A DNA stretch of 64,000 nt from Clostridium fessum (lineage in GTDB: Bacteria; Bacillota; Clostridia; Lachnospirales; Lachnospiraceae), in NCBI RefSeq assembly GCF_003024715.1, contig NZ_PYLO01000002.1, forward strand, positions 248,001 through 312,000. The letters run 5' to 3'. Shown in pieces: positions 8,757-17,664 of this stretch. Position numbers and translations under genes: made by a program. Every line of letters begins with the position of its first letter. The first letter of the stretch is position 1. The notes beneath the pieces were generated by a model. The model did not search any database. It saw nothing but the letters and a program-made list of their open reading frames with translations, and was not told the DNA's origin.

Positions 8757-9431
8757 TCAAGACTCATCTTCTCCTATGATTTCCAACCTATCCATCCCAA
8801 CATGACATTTCAGGAAAAGCACCTCAACACCTGCTGCCTTTGCCTCGTGAAGTGCAGCGCCAAATTCGGGATGCGTTTCCGTATTCGGCCTGACTTCACT
8901 GATGCCTTCCATTTGAATCACAAATGCTATCAAACATTTATATCCTTGTCCGCACGCAGCTGCAAGTTCCCTTAAATGCTTAACTCCTCTTTCCGTCGGG
9001 GCATCTGGAAAATATCCAACTCCGTCTATCTCAAGGGTGCAGCCTTTGACTTCCATTAGATATTTTTGCTTTCCTTTTTCCATATAGAAATCCATCCGGC
9101 TATTTCCAAAGGTATACTCTGGTTTAATACAATCATACCCCTGTGTCATCAGCCATTCTTTTACCACTTTATTCGGTGCCTGAGAATCAATGTTAACCCA
9201 TATCATATTCTTCTTAACTGCAATCAAATCATAGCGAGTCTTTCGATTTGGATTCTTTTCTATGCAATCTTCCAAAATCACTTCCGCCCCCCGCAGCAGT
9301 AATTCACGACAACGTCCCGTATTCTTTACATGAACCGATTCTACCTCTTCCGAGCCATCAATCTTTACCCGCGCAATAAAACGATTGGGACGTTCTATGA
9401 AAATTGCTTTCACTATCTTATCATATTTCAT
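8757..9431 (-). CDS. sfsA: SfsA family nuclease/sugar fermentation stimulation protein
   Basis: 224 residues, the usual family length. Recognisable segments are FIARVKIDGSEEVESVHVKNTGRCRELLLRGAEV at the N-terminus (OB-like nucleic-acid-binding part) and EYTFGNSRMDFYMEKGKQKYLMEVKGCTLE (residues about 105-135), whose D and ExK form the restriction-endonuclease-like PD-(D/E)XK site, followed by FPDAPTERGVKHLREL. The family binds nucleic acid and has reported nuclease activity; its physiological role is unclear. AGGAA lies before the ATG. Confidence 0.93.
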   Translation of the reverse strand: MKYDKIVKAIFIERPNRFIARVKIDGSEEVESVHVKNTGRCRELLLRGAEVILEDCIEKNPNRKTRYDLIAVKKNMIWVNIDSQAPNKVVKEWLMTQGYDCIKPEYTFGNSRMDFYMEKGKQKYLMEVKGCTLEIDGVGYFPDAPTERGVKHLRELAAACGQGYKCLIAFVIQMEGISEVRPNTETHPEFGAALHEAKAAGVEVLFLKCHVGMDRLEIIGEDES

Positions 9432-9477
9432 GTGACGTTTCCTATAGAAAAAAATTTTATAGTAAAACCGATTGGTT

Positions 9478-9515
9478 CAGATGGGCTGCCGTGCCAATGT
9501 ACGGCAGCCCATCTG
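9478..9515 (-). terminator. 15-bp perfect hairpin after ldh
   Basis: CAGATGGGCTGCCGT (9478-9492) pairs with ACGGCAGCCCATCTG (9501-9515) around an 8-nt loop, starting 4 bp after the ldh stop. No T tract directly follows on the minus strand; one occurs about 25 nt later. Confidence 0.65.
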
Positions 9516-9518
9516 GCA

Positions 9519-10472
9519 TCATTCTATCAGCCCTTTCGCTACCTCTTTCAGTTTCTTAGCCGATTCCACCAACTTCTCCGCCTCTTCCTCACTCAATGCA
9601 ATCGGCACATGCGTCTCCACACCCCCGATTCCCACGATCGCCGGCATACTCAGCGTGATATCCTCGATGCCATATTCCCCATGCATCATCGCGGACACTG
9701 GCAGAATCGAGCGCTCATTGCGGACGATACACTCGCAGATGCGTTTTACCGACATTGCAATTCCGTAATACGTCGCCTGTTTTTTCGAAATAATTTCGTA
9801 CGCACTGTTTTTGACCTTCTCCGCGATCGCGTCCATCGCCGCATCGTGGTTAAAATGTCCGCGCATCTCGCAGAAATCATTCAGAGGAATTCCCGATACA
9901 TTCGTACTGCTCCATGCCGCGATCTCGCTATCCCCGTGCTCACCGATAATAAATGAATGAACACTCCGGCTGTCCACGCCCAGGTGTTCGCCCAGCGCAT
10001 ATTTAAGCCGTGCCGTGTCAAGCACCGTCCCTGAACCGAGCACCCGGTTCTCCGGCAGCCCGCTCAGTTTCAATGCCACATACGTCAAAATATCTACCGG
10101 ATTCGATACGATCAGCAGAATCCCGCCAAAATCGCGTTTTACAATCTCCGGGATGATACTCTGATAAATTGCCGTATTCTTCTGCACCAGGTCAAGCCGC
10201 GTCTCCCCCGGCTTCTGGTTCGCCCCCGCTGTGATAATGATGATCGCCGCGTCCGCCGCGTCGTCATACGTGCCCGCGTAGATCTTCATCTGCCCTGCAA
10301 ACGGAATCCCGTGCGCGATATCCTTCGCCTCGCCGTCCGCCTTTTCCATATTCACATCTAACAGAACCAGCTCGGAAAATAACCGGCTCTGCATCAGTGT
10401 AAATGCCGTTGCTGAACCCACAAATCCGCACCCGATGACTGCCGCTTTTCTTGGATTTACCTCTCTGCTCAT
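9519..10472 (-). CDS. ldh: L-lactate dehydrogenase
   Basis: 317 residues. The NAD loop is GCGFVGS (residues 14-20). GANQKPGETRLDLV carries the Gln that selects lactate/pyruvate over malate and the mobile-loop Arg. The conserved NPVDILTY follows, and IIGEHGDSE holds the catalytic His. It interconverts pyruvate and L-lactate in the cytoplasm. It stands alone, with a terminator hairpin after its stop and a 478-bp upstream gap with inverted repeats that could be its control region. GC content is clearly higher than in the 1-9.4 kb genes. Start ATG with AAAGGAG upstream. Confidence 0.95.
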   Translation of the reverse strand: MSREVNPRKAAVIGCGFVGSATAFTLMQSRLFSELVLLDVNMEKADGEAKDIAHGIPFAGQMKIYAGTYDDAADAAIIIITAGANQKPGETRLDLVQKNTAIYQSIIPEIVKRDFGGILLIVSNPVDILTYVALKLSGLPENRVLGSGTVLDTARLKYALGEHLGVDSRSVHSFIIGEHGDSEIAAWSSTNVSGIPLNDFCEMRGHFNHDAAMDAIAEKVKNSAYEIISKKQATYYGIAMSVKRICECIVRNERSILPVSAMMHGEYGIEDITLSMPAIVGIGGVETHVPIALSEEEAEKLVESAKKLKEVAKGLIE

Positions 10473-10950
10473 ACGCTCATTTCTCCTTTTTTCTCCGGCT
10501 TATACTGCATGTCCATATTTCTAGCATCCACTCTCTGCATATGGACAAGCATGCCTCTAGTCTCTCCTGCCATTCATATGTATTGTGCCGCTTACAAGAA
10601 GGAGTATACATGCTTTGGGACATTTTTTCAGTTGTTTAAACAACGAAAATAGAAACTACAACACTTTCTGATCATCCGATGACAATGTGATCTACCAACA
10701 AAGAGGCGTTTCCATCATGTATTTTTCCGTACAGTCCCGCTGCTTCGATTCTGCCGAAATCTATTTTCACTTTGCATCACAGCAGGCAGAGTTCTTCGTA
10801 ACTATCTTATTTATGTAAAATTGAATAAAAACATGTAAAATCAACATTTTCATCGATAGACAAAAAAGTCCCACGAAACTGCTACTTCCGGCAATCCCGT
10901 GGGATGTTTTCGTTTTTTTATTTCAAAGCTCTGCCACGCTCACATTCTGG
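10473..10950. other. Intergenic region with inverted repeats upstream of ldh
   Basis: No gene is supported here. It holds TGTCCATAT (10510-10518) inverted with ATATGGACA (10539-10547), the 14-bp perfect palindrome GTTGTTTAAACAAC (10631-10644) about 160 bp upstream of the ldh start, and the terminator at 10869-10904. Either inverted repeat could be an ldh operator; neither matches the clostridial Rex consensus as I know it. Confidence 0.5.
10869..10904 (-). terminator. Intrinsic terminator of the TRAP/isochorismatase operon
   Basis: TCCCACG (10869-10875) pairs with CGTGGGA (10898-10904) across a 22-nt loop; on the minus strand the stem is followed by CTTTTTTG. It lies about 45 bp after the stop of the isochorismatase-fold gene. 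A T run on the plus side would also allow plus-strand termination. Confidence 0.75.
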
Positions 10951-11595
10951 CTACTCCAGCGCCTCCAGAAATTCCTCATGGTTCATGACTTTTCCAATCT
11001 TCGGGAAAATCCATTTTTCACAGAAATCCTGCTCTTCCTGCGTATCGGTCGCGGTGCAGTCGTTGATGACGATGACACGGTAGCCCTTATCATACGCCGA
11101 ACGCGCCGATGACTCTACACACCAGTCGGTATGGAAACCAGTAAATGCTACATACTCGATCTCATTTGCCCGCAGATAATAGTCCAAACCAGTCGAATGG
11201 AACGCGTCTAGCGTTTTCTTGCCTTCAACCACCACATCACCCGGCTGCGGAGTCAATTCTTTGATAATCTCCGGTCCCGGTGTGCCGCGCAGCCATGCGC
11301 CGGTTCCCCAGTCTGCTTCCATATCCATCTCGATTCCACGCAGACCCTCACACGCCGGACCACCCTTTTTCAGCTCTGGAAATCCCGGATCAAACGGATG
11401 GAACGGGCAATAAAAGATTTTTGCCACCTGACCTCGCGCCTTCTCCAGTAAATCCTGAAGATTGGCGATGACATGACGCTCGGCGAGCTGCTCCTTGATG
11501 TGGGCGTACATCGTTCCGCCCTCGGACAAGAAGTCATTCTGCGGTTCAATCAAAACAATCGCAACTTTCTCTTTCGGAATCTTAATCTGTGCCAT
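10951..11595 (-). CDS. Isochorismatase-fold cysteine hydrolase
   Basis: 214 residues from the ATG at 11595 (MAQIKIPKEK), with AAGGAG upstream; the longer frame starts inside the DctM gene. The catalytic triad of the family is visible: Asp in LIEPQNDFLS (about residue 20), Lys in GKKTLDAF and Cys in FHTDWCVESSARSAYDKGY. Family members hydrolyse amides or ureido groups (nicotinamidase, ureidoacrylate and biuret-type hydrolases). It begins 17 bp after dctM in the same operon, so it probably acts on the imported compound or a product of it. Confidence 0.85.
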   Translation of the reverse strand: MAQIKIPKEKVAIVLIEPQNDFLSEGGTMYAHIKEQLAERHVIANLQDLLEKARGQVAKIFYCPFHPFDPGFPELKKGGPACEGLRGIEMDMEADWGTGAWLRGTPGPEIIKELTPQPGDVVVEGKKTLDAFHSTGLDYYLRANEIEYVAFTGFHTDWCVESSARSAYDKGYRVIVINDCTATDTQEEQDFCEKWIFPKIGKVMNHEEFLEALE

Positions 11596-11612
11596 ACACT
11601 TCTCCTTTCCTA

Positions 11613-12941
11613 TTACATCGCATTCGGCAGGAATAATACAATCTGCGGAATGAAAATACAAATCAAATCGACAATAATGATCGCTGCCAAGAACCACATC
11701 GAACCGGCGAAAATCTCGTTGACTGTGATCCCCTCCATGCCATCCATTCCGTACAGGGACGATTTAACGGTAAATACGTTCATGCCAAACGGAGGCGTAA
11801 TCATACCGGTTTCAATCGCAATGATCATAACCAGACCGAACCATACTAAGTCATAGCCTAAATCTGCCATAATCGGGCACATCAGAGGCGTCGTTAAAAG
11901 CAGAATCGAAGTAGAATCCAGGATACATCCCAGTACCATCAGAATCAGGATAAATAATAAAACGATTCCGATCGGCGGGATGCTGAAACCTTCTACCAGA
12001 TCCCGGAGTACATTGATGACACCGCACATGGACAACGTCTTGGAATATGTGGATGCCGATACCAGAAGAATCAGGACGCTGCCGGAGGTTGAACCTGCCG
12101 ATAAAAGTGTCTCCCAGAACTCCTTGCGGTTGAATCGCTTCCGGAAAATCACAATCAGGAAAGCGCCGAACGCACCGACTCCGCCTGCTTCCGTCGGAGT
12201 GAAGAATCCACACCAGATACCTCCGAGGGAGATGATAATCAGAAGAACAATCGGCCACGGACGCAGCACAATTTTCCAGAAATTTTCTTTTTCATACTCA
12301 GTCAGCTCCTCTACCTCCGGAATATAATCCGGTTTGATATGTGCGACCGTCAAAATGACGATGATAAATGCGATCGTCATCAGAATACCCGGCATAACCG
12401 CCGCCACAAACAACTTGCCGATCGATACGTCCGCCTGCGAGCCGTAGACAATCATCAGAAGACTCGGAGGAATCAACATACCTAAGATCGCAGAGCCAGA
12501 GATCGTTCCCAGCGCGATCTTACGGTTATATTTCAGACGAAGCATCTGCGGAAGTGCAATTTTCGTAAAAACAGCCGCTGACGCAACCGTAACACCTGTG
12601 ATAGCTGCGAAAATCGCATTGGCGATAACCGTCGCGATTCCGACGCCGCCCCGGACTTTCTTTAATAAAAGGCTGGCTGAATCATACAAATCCTGGCTGG
12701 CGCCGGATAAGTTCGCCAGAAGTCCCATCAAGACAAACAGCGGAATAACGCCGAACATATACTGCCGGACCGCGCCCCACGCCGACTGGCTTAGCACGTT
12801 CATCGCTGTTGAAAAACGTCCCGTGAAAAGGAATACACTGAGCACACTGGTAAACATCAGGGATGTGCTCAGATGAACACCAAAGAAAATCAGCGCCAGC
12901 AAAAGAATCAGTGAAAGTGCTGCTACTGCTCCTGTACTCAT
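11613..12941 (-). CDS. TRAP transporter large permease (DctM type)
   Basis: 442 residues and about 12-13 membrane helices; family motifs are AIFAAITGVTVASAAVFTKIALPQM in the N-terminal half and the FFTPTEAGGVGAFGAF segment near the middle. This is the translocating subunit of a Na+-driven tripartite system, working with DctQ and the binding protein. Its ATG overlaps the dctQ stop (ATGA, 4 bp), and GGGGGG/AAGG lies upstream. Operon order is dctP, dctQ, dctM, hydrolase. Confidence 0.93.
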   Translation of the reverse strand: MSTGAVAALSLILLLALIFFGVHLSTSLMFTSVLSVFLFTGRFSTAMNVLSQSAWGAVRQYMFGVIPLFVLMGLLANLSGASQDLYDSASLLLKKVRGGVGIATVIANAIFAAITGVTVASAAVFTKIALPQMLRLKYNRKIALGTISGSAILGMLIPPSLLMIVYGSQADVSIGKLFVAAVMPGILMTIAFIIVILTVAHIKPDYIPEVEELTEYEKENFWKIVLRPWPIVLLIIISLGGIWCGFFTPTEAGGVGAFGAFLIVIFRKRFNRKEFWETLLSAGSTSGSVLILLVSASTYSKTLSMCGVINVLRDLVEGFSIPPIGIVLLFILILMVLGCILDSTSILLLTTPLMCPIMADLGYDLVWFGLVMIIAIETGMITPPFGMNVFTVKSSLYGMDGMEGITVNEIFAGSMWFLAAIIIVDLICIFIPQIVLFLPNAM

Positions 12942-13471
12942 TCTGCCTTCCCCCCTTCTGCAAAGCTTTTTCCTGTAACTAATTCATACGTATACTTTAT
13001 AATCTGGTTGATAAATTCCAGAATCATCAGCGCGGAACCGAATATAATGGAAAAACGCCCCGGAACCGTTGTGATACGGACCGATCCGGCTATCTCCGCT
13101 TCATGAATCGAAATTGCATTTAACAGATTTCCCCAGCTTGCCCGGATAATAAATGCATACACCAAAACACCAATCAGCGCTGCTACAATATCGATCACAT
13201 GTTTTCCCTTTACACCGACCTTATCATACAGCATAGTTGTCCGGACATGGGCTCCCTTAACTGCTACATACGGAATCTCCAGAAAACATACGATAATGAT
13301 AATGCTGCTGACAATTTCCGCCGTTCCCGCGAACGGTTTATTTAATATCAATCGGCTTAGAACGTCCGCTGTAATCAGAATCATGATTCCAAATACTGAG
13401 ATCGCTGCAATTCCATCCATAATACTCAAAAAACGTTCCAGACACCGATCTAATTTTCTAAGGACTGACAT
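12938..13471 (-). CDS. TRAP transporter small permease (DctQ type)
   Basis: 177 residues from the ATG at 13471 (MSVLRKLDRCLERF), which has AAGGTGG upstream; the longer frame to 13606 adds a Cys/Arg-rich leader unlike the family. Four membrane helices are visible with the usual conserved stretch ITADVLSRLILNKPFAGTAEIVSSIIIIVCFLEIPYVAVKGAHVRTTML. It forms the membrane complex with DctM and overlaps its start. Confidence 0.9.
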   Translation of the reverse strand: MSVLRKLDRCLERFLSIMDGIAAISVFGIMILITADVLSRLILNKPFAGTAEIVSSIIIIVCFLEIPYVAVKGAHVRTTMLYDKVGVKGKHVIDIVAALIGVLVYAFIIRASWGNLLNAISIHEAEIAGSVRITTVPGRFSIIFGSALMILEFINQIIKYTYELVTGKSFAEGGKAE

Positions 13472-13611
13472 ATCATCCCACCTTTTCTCTCTTCTGTCTG
13501 TTCTTTCTCTGTCTTTCTGAACACATCGGGACATACCTTCGCTGTATGTCCCGATGCACTTTTCACACGGCTCACACTCTCCTCTGCGACAAGCCGCTCC
13601 CTTCAATTTTC

Positions 13612-14754
13612 TTACTCGCTGATCTTCCAGTCGCGTACTCTCTCTACACCCTGAGATTCCAGAATCTCATAATAATCTTCCACGATCTCGGAACCATTGT
13701 ACCCAGCGTCGTCAAGGCTCTTTACCAGACCATTGACAACATCCGGAAGACTTGCTGCCCATTTTTCCTGCTCTTCACGGCTCAGAGTTGTAACGGTACA
13801 GCCCTGCTCTTCCAGTGCTTTGATATCTTCTTCGTGAATCGTATTGATATACTCAGACTCATAGTCCAGATAGCCCTCGCCAACCTCGGAAATGATGTTC
13901 TGTACATCCTCCGGCAGGTCATTCCAGGTATCCATATTGACAGTAATTGCATTGAACGGAACTACGTTGAAGTTTGCGTCCAGATAATACGGCGCTACCT
14001 CATATACCTTTAAGTTGACACAGGAATGGGTCGGCTGAATCGTCGCCTGACATACATTCGTCTGTAAGTTCTGATAGGTATCATTTAAGGAAGTCTGGAC
14101 GCCGACTGCACCAGAGCCCTCGATCCAGGAGAGGTTGATGCCTGCCGCGCCGATCTTCATTCCGTTTACATCTTCCAGAGACTTAACTTCTTTCGTGCTG
14201 AAGAATCCATACGGATCCGATACACCGATTCCGACGAACTTCTGGTTGTAGCTGTCTTCATAAATCGAAGTGAATTCCGGATATTTCTCATACATCTGTT
14301 TGATCGTCTCTGCCACAATCAGCGGATCGGAGCAGGAGAACGGCATACTGTAAACCATATCCTGTAACGGAAGTCTGGATGCCTCAAATACAAGAATCGT
14401 ACATCCGATATCGACCAGACCATCCTGCACGCCCTGCAACTCATTTCCCAGGGAGATAACAGAACCGCCGTAGGATTTAACCCAGTCGATCTCATAATTT
14501 GTCTCTTCACTGACTCTCTCCGATACATTTTTCACAAAATAATCTTCCAGCGCTGTGATCCATGGGTTGGATTCCGAATGTCCGGATCCAATTCGAAGTG
14601 TAATCTTTTCTTTTCCGCTGGTTGCTTCTGCCTGTTTTTTATCGCCGCCTGTTGTACTGTCTGTTTTCGCGGATGAACTTCCACCGCATCCCGTCATTGC
14701 CGTCATTGCCATTATCGCTGCTAAACCTAATGCCACAAATCGTCTTCTCCTCAT
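13612..14754 (-). CDS. TRAP transporter substrate-binding lipoprotein (DctP type)
   Basis: 380 residues from the ATG at 14754 (MRRRRFVALG) with AGAAGG just upstream. A lipoprotein signal peptide ends in the lipobox MTGC, followed by a Ser/Gly/Thr linker and a DctP domain (TLRIGSGHSESNPW at its start; GMKIGAAGINLSWIEGSGAVGVQTSLNDTYQNLQTNVCQA in the middle). Being a lipoprotein fits a Gram-positive host. It binds the external ligand, probably a small organic acid. The promoter region between this gene and gntR carries operator-like repeats. Isochorismatase-fold, aldolase and glycerate kinase neighbours suggest a hydroxy-acid or related substrate; that is inference. Confidence 0.9.
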   Translation of the reverse strand: MRRRRFVALGLAAIMAMTAMTGCGGSSSAKTDSTTGGDKKQAEATSGKEKITLRIGSGHSESNPWITALEDYFVKNVSERVSEETNYEIDWVKSYGGSVISLGNELQGVQDGLVDIGCTILVFEASRLPLQDMVYSMPFSCSDPLIVAETIKQMYEKYPEFTSIYEDSYNQKFVGIGVSDPYGFFSTKEVKSLEDVNGMKIGAAGINLSWIEGSGAVGVQTSLNDTYQNLQTNVCQATIQPTHSCVNLKVYEVAPYYLDANFNVVPFNAITVNMDTWNDLPEDVQNIISEVGEGYLDYESEYINTIHEEDIKALEEQGCTVTTLSREEQEKWAASLPDVVNGLVKSLDDAGYNGSEIVEDYYEILESQGVERVRDWKISE

Positions 14755-14831
14755 GTTCCTTCTTCCTTTCTTTTTCTCTTTTTCACGTTCTGCGTTTCTT
14801 TTTTGTTTCGCCTCTCCGTTGGACACCGGAT

Positions 14832-14843
14832 ATTGGATACAAT
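14832..14843. promoter_or_regulatory. Candidate GntR/FCD operator near the dctP start
   Basis: ATTGGATACAAT is an imperfect palindrome (outer ATTG/CAAT) about 80 bp upstream of the dctP start. It is followed by TTGATAC, another half-site, and preceded by GGACACCGGAT. The same motif recurs at 14940 and 18550. Confidence 0.55.
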
Positions 14844-14939
14844 TTGATACTATTACTCTAACACCACCTGTCTGTTTTGTCAATAAACTTTCTTATATAA
14901 ACATCATTCTGTACAGTTTAAACAATATTTTAGTTTCAG

Positions 14940-14958
14940 ATTGGATACATTATCCAAT
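14940..14958. promoter_or_regulatory. Perfect palindrome, likely gntR autoregulatory operator
   Basis: ATTGGATA-CAT-TATCCAAT is a perfect 19-bp palindrome about 66 bp upstream of the gntR start, in the divergent gntR/dctP promoter region. Its half-site (TTGGATAC) matches the sites at 14832 and 18550. FCD-type GntR dimers bind such short palindromes. Confidence 0.6.
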
Positions 14959-15024
14959 TTTATTGCTATTCCTTTTCTTTTCGGTTATAATAATCATAAA
15001 GAAATTTAAAAGGAGCCATGGTTT

Positions 15025-15684
15025 ATGGATCAGACACAACCAATTATTCAATATACAACCGTTTCCGACTCAGTCTATCTCTGGGTCAAAAATGCAATTA
15101 TTCAAGGTGAGTTTAAGCCAGGCGAACATATCGCCCAGGAACGCCTCACCAAAACACTTGGAGTCAGCCGCACCCCGGTCCGCGACGCAATCAAACGTCT
15201 GGAAGCAGAGGGACTTTTGATCACGAAACCGCACTGTGGGGCAGTCGTATTCCAGCTCTCCAAGGAACGTCTGACGGAAATCTACGACATCCGTATCCTG
15301 ATGGAGCAGTACTGCGCCGCCAGAACCTGTATCAGGGCAAGTGATGACGATATCCGCCAATTGGAAGAGATTAGTTTAAAAATGCTCGATTTTTCCAATA
15401 ATTCGAAGGAATTTATGCAGCTGGACCGCCAGTTTCACACCCGGTTCTGTGAGCTCTCCGGCTGCGACGACACCGTTGAGATCCTGCAGGGACTCTGGAA
15501 TAAATGTGATTCCTTCAAATCCATCTACTACTCTCTGGAGGGACGCATCAACGATACTCTGTCCGAGCATGCAAAGATCATCCAGGGACTGAAAAACCGC
15601 GATATCGACGCCACCAAACAGGCGATCTACGGTCATCTGAAAGATGTTGTCGAATGTGTTGGACGCCAAGCCAATTTTTCTTAA
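15025..15684 (+). CDS. GntR family regulator, FCD (FadR) subfamily
   Basis: 219 residues, ATG preceded by AAAAGGAG. The N-terminal winged helix (about residues 10-75) includes EHIAQERLTKTLGVSRTPVRDAIKRLEAEGLL, the canonical GntR HTH. The all-helical FCD ligand domain follows (LTEIYDIRILMEQYCAARTC; LDRQFHTRFCELSG; LSEHAKIIQGLKNRD), with the D/H residues that coordinate a metal and a carboxylate ligand. It is divergent from the TRAP operon and convergent with the aldolase operon. Its operator-like palindrome occurs in its own promoter, near dctP and upstream of the MBL/glycerate kinase pair, so it probably controls all of these genes, with derepression by the imported acid or a metabolite. Confidence 0.93.
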   Translation: MDQTQPIIQYTTVSDSVYLWVKNAIIQGEFKPGEHIAQERLTKTLGVSRTPVRDAIKRLEAEGLLITKPHCGAVVFQLSKERLTEIYDIRILMEQYCAARTCIRASDDDIRQLEEISLKMLDFSNNSKEFMQLDRQFHTRFCELSGCDDTVEILQGLWNKCDSFKSIYYSLEGRINDTLSEHAKIIQGLKNRDIDATKQAIYGHLKDVVECVGRQANFS

Positions 15685-15727
15685 AGACAAAACACCTACC
15701 AAGCATCGACAGCCGTATAATTACAAA

Positions 15728-15779
15728 AGGCGATGATCGCAGTTCCTGTCTCTCTGCGTTCACCGCCTATTACTTTTTT
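15728..15779 (+). terminator. Terminator after gntR
   Basis: AGGCGATGATCGCAG (15728-15742) pairs with CTGCGTTCACCGCCT (15754-15768) with two internal mismatches, followed by a T run ending at 15779. It lies between the convergent gntR and aldolase genes. Confidence 0.65.
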
Positions 15780-15788
15780 CTGCTTTTC

Positions 15789-16379
15789 TTATCTACCCGC
15801 CAACAGCGAAATCTGCGCCGTCTCCTCGACAAGTTCCGCCAGATAAGCTGCCTCGCGCATCGTCCCAGCCACCGTCACCTGACCGTGACCGCGCAGAAGG
15901 AATGCATTCATCTCTTTATTTTTCCGGAACTCTTCCAGAATCATCGGGAAATATTCCTTCGGAACGGCATACGAATGGGTGTCAAACACCGGCACATTTC
16001 CGCCCAGCTTCATTTCCGAATGGCGCGTCGAAAAATCAAGCGTCTCATGCTTATCCGCCCATGCAGTCGCATATGGGGAATGGCAGTGCATGATCGCGCA
16101 CACCTCCGGGAGCTCCCGGTAGATCGCACCGTGCAAAAGAGCTTCTTTGGATGGTTTCCGATTGCCCTCAATCAAGTTTCCGTCAAAATCCGTCACAACA
16201 ATTGTGTCCGCGCACACCTCGTCAAACGCCACATCCGTCGCCTTCACAAGCATCCAGTCATGCCCTGGCGCACGCATACTCAGATTTCCGCCGTTGCTCA
16301 TCTGATAGCGGAGCTGATAAAATTTGTGCGCCGCCTGTTCCATCGCATCGCTCAGCTCTTTGTATTCCTGATATTTCAT
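15789..16379 (-). CDS. Class II aldolase/adducin family protein
   Basis: 196 residues. The zinc site of class II aldolases appears as HCHS (about residues 98-101, IMHCHSPYATAW) and the later histidine in LLRGHGQVTVAG. SNGGNLSMR near residue 30 is the phosphate-binding loop. Members cleave or epimerise sugar phosphates or decarboxylate 3-oxo-tetronate phosphates. The start overlaps the stop of the Tm-1-like gene by 4 bp. With glycerate kinase and a GntR/FCD regulator nearby, a tetronate- or sugar-acid-type catabolic route is plausible but unproven. Confidence 0.87.
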   Translation of the reverse strand: MKYQEYKELSDAMEQAAHKFYQLRYQMSNGGNLSMRAPGHDWMLVKATDVAFDEVCADTIVVTDFDGNLIEGNRKPSKEALLHGAIYRELPEVCAIMHCHSPYATAWADKHETLDFSTRHSEMKLGGNVPVFDTHSYAVPKEYFPMILEEFRKNKEMNAFLLRGHGQVTVAGTMREAAYLAELVEETAQISLLAGR

Positions 16380-17620
16380 GCGCTCTCCTTTCTGCTGCCC
16401 TCTGCTTCATTCAGCAGCACTTCCATCTCCTGTGCGCAGATATCCGCAAATTCAGGATCACAGAAATTCAGATCATACGCTTTAAACACAATCTCCGGCT
16501 TCAGATCCGCCTCGAAAATCTGACGCATCTTCTGAATTGTCTCCGGTTTATAGAAAAATTCACCCGGATAACTCATTGTCCGCAGTCCTCCCATCGGGAG
16601 AATGACCTCCGTTTTTCCCTTGGAACGATTCAGTCGTTCCACGATCGTGTGTGTAATATCCAGAATTTCGCTCTCATACAGGCGCGTATGTGTTAAATCC
16701 TGATTATGCCATACGTACCCCCGATCTTCCTCATCTTTTAAAAGTTCCTCTTTCCTCAGACACGCAAAATCAATGCCACCCGGGCAGATCAGCGCCGGGA
16801 TCCCCATCTCCGCTGCTGCACACAGGCGGTTATCCGCACCCTTGCTGTATCCGTAATCACCCAAATATTCCGCTGTCATCTCATGCAGTGAGAGATCCAT
16901 AACGGCTGAAATAACGCCCTCGCGGATCATCGACTCCATCACCCGGCCGCCGATTCCGGTCGAATGGAAGCTGATCATCTTCCTGCCGAGCGCCGTCAGC
17001 TCGTCGGATGCCCGCATCACGGTATCATTCGTAATCCCCATAAGCGTTGTCGCGATATATTTTTCCCCATGTGTATCGATCCGTTTTCCCCCATATGTCA
17101 CCATGCCAATCAGGGCGCTGACTGTATTTCCCAACACAGCCTCATTAACGGGGTTCATACCGGCAAAATCAACGATCGACGGAACCACCATGATATCTTT
17201 GTCGCCCACAACCGTGTCAAAATACCGGTATCCGCTGGCGATCGTGGAACAGATAATCTTCGGAAATCCGATCGGAAGCAGGCGCAGCGCCGCAGAACAC
17301 ATAACCGTATTCTGCAGTCCGCCCATTCCCATCACGCCGTCAATCTTTTTCTCCCCGACGAGTTTTAACAGCATCTTGGAAATACTCTCCGTCATCGCTG
17401 CGATCGCACCGCTCTTGTCCATCGCGTGCACCTGCTCCCAGGTATAACCACCCATTGCCAGAATCTCCTCCCGGCTGACATCTGCGCGCATCGGAATATG
17501 CGGTCCCGTGCTGACATCGAGTATCAGCGGACTGTTTCCGCTCATTTTTATTTTTTTCTGTACAAACTGTACTTCATGATATTTCGTGTCACAGCTTGCA
17601 ATTACCCCAACCACTGCCAT
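16376..17620 (-). CDS. Tm-1-like ATP-binding domain protein (UPF0261)
   Basis: 414 residues, the normal length for the family. Recognisable stretches are the N-terminal VVGVIASCDTKYHEVQFVQ, GVMGMGGLQNTVMCSAALRLLPIGFPKII, and HSTGIGGRVMESMIREGVISAVMDLSLHEM in the second half. Proteins of this family resemble the N-terminal domain of plant Tm-1 and occur in bacterial catabolic operons; a biochemical role is not settled. It is 44 bp after the MBL-fold gene and overlaps the aldolase gene. The ribosome binding site is weak (GAG close to the ATG), which fits translational coupling. Confidence 0.88.
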   Translation of the reverse strand: MAVVGVIASCDTKYHEVQFVQKKIKMSGNSPLILDVSTGPHIPMRADVSREEILAMGGYTWEQVHAMDKSGAIAAMTESISKMLLKLVGEKKIDGVMGMGGLQNTVMCSAALRLLPIGFPKIICSTIASGYRYFDTVVGDKDIMVVPSIVDFAGMNPVNEAVLGNTVSALIGMVTYGGKRIDTHGEKYIATTLMGITNDTVMRASDELTALGRKMISFHSTGIGGRVMESMIREGVISAVMDLSLHEMTAEYLGDYGYSKGADNRLCAAAEMGIPALICPGGIDFACLRKEELLKDEEDRGYVWHNQDLTHTRLYESEILDITHTIVERLNRSKGKTEVILPMGGLRTMSYPGEFFYKPETIQKMRQIFEADLKPEIVFKAYDLNFCDPEFADICAQEMEVLLNEAEGSRKESA

Positions 17621-17664
17621 TTTCTCGAAGTCTCACGAACTTCTTCTTTCACCTGCCTTTCGTC

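Noticed and set aside
10631-10644. Rex binding site for ldh
   Set aside because: GTTGTTTAAACAAC lacks the 4-nt spacer between half-sites of the clostridial Rex consensus; kept only as an unnamed palindrome.
15654-16523. Long plus-strand open frame opposite the aldolase gene
   Set aside because: It is antisense to a well-supported conserved gene and its translation is low-similarity, His/Arg-rich shadow sequence with no suitable ribosome binding site.
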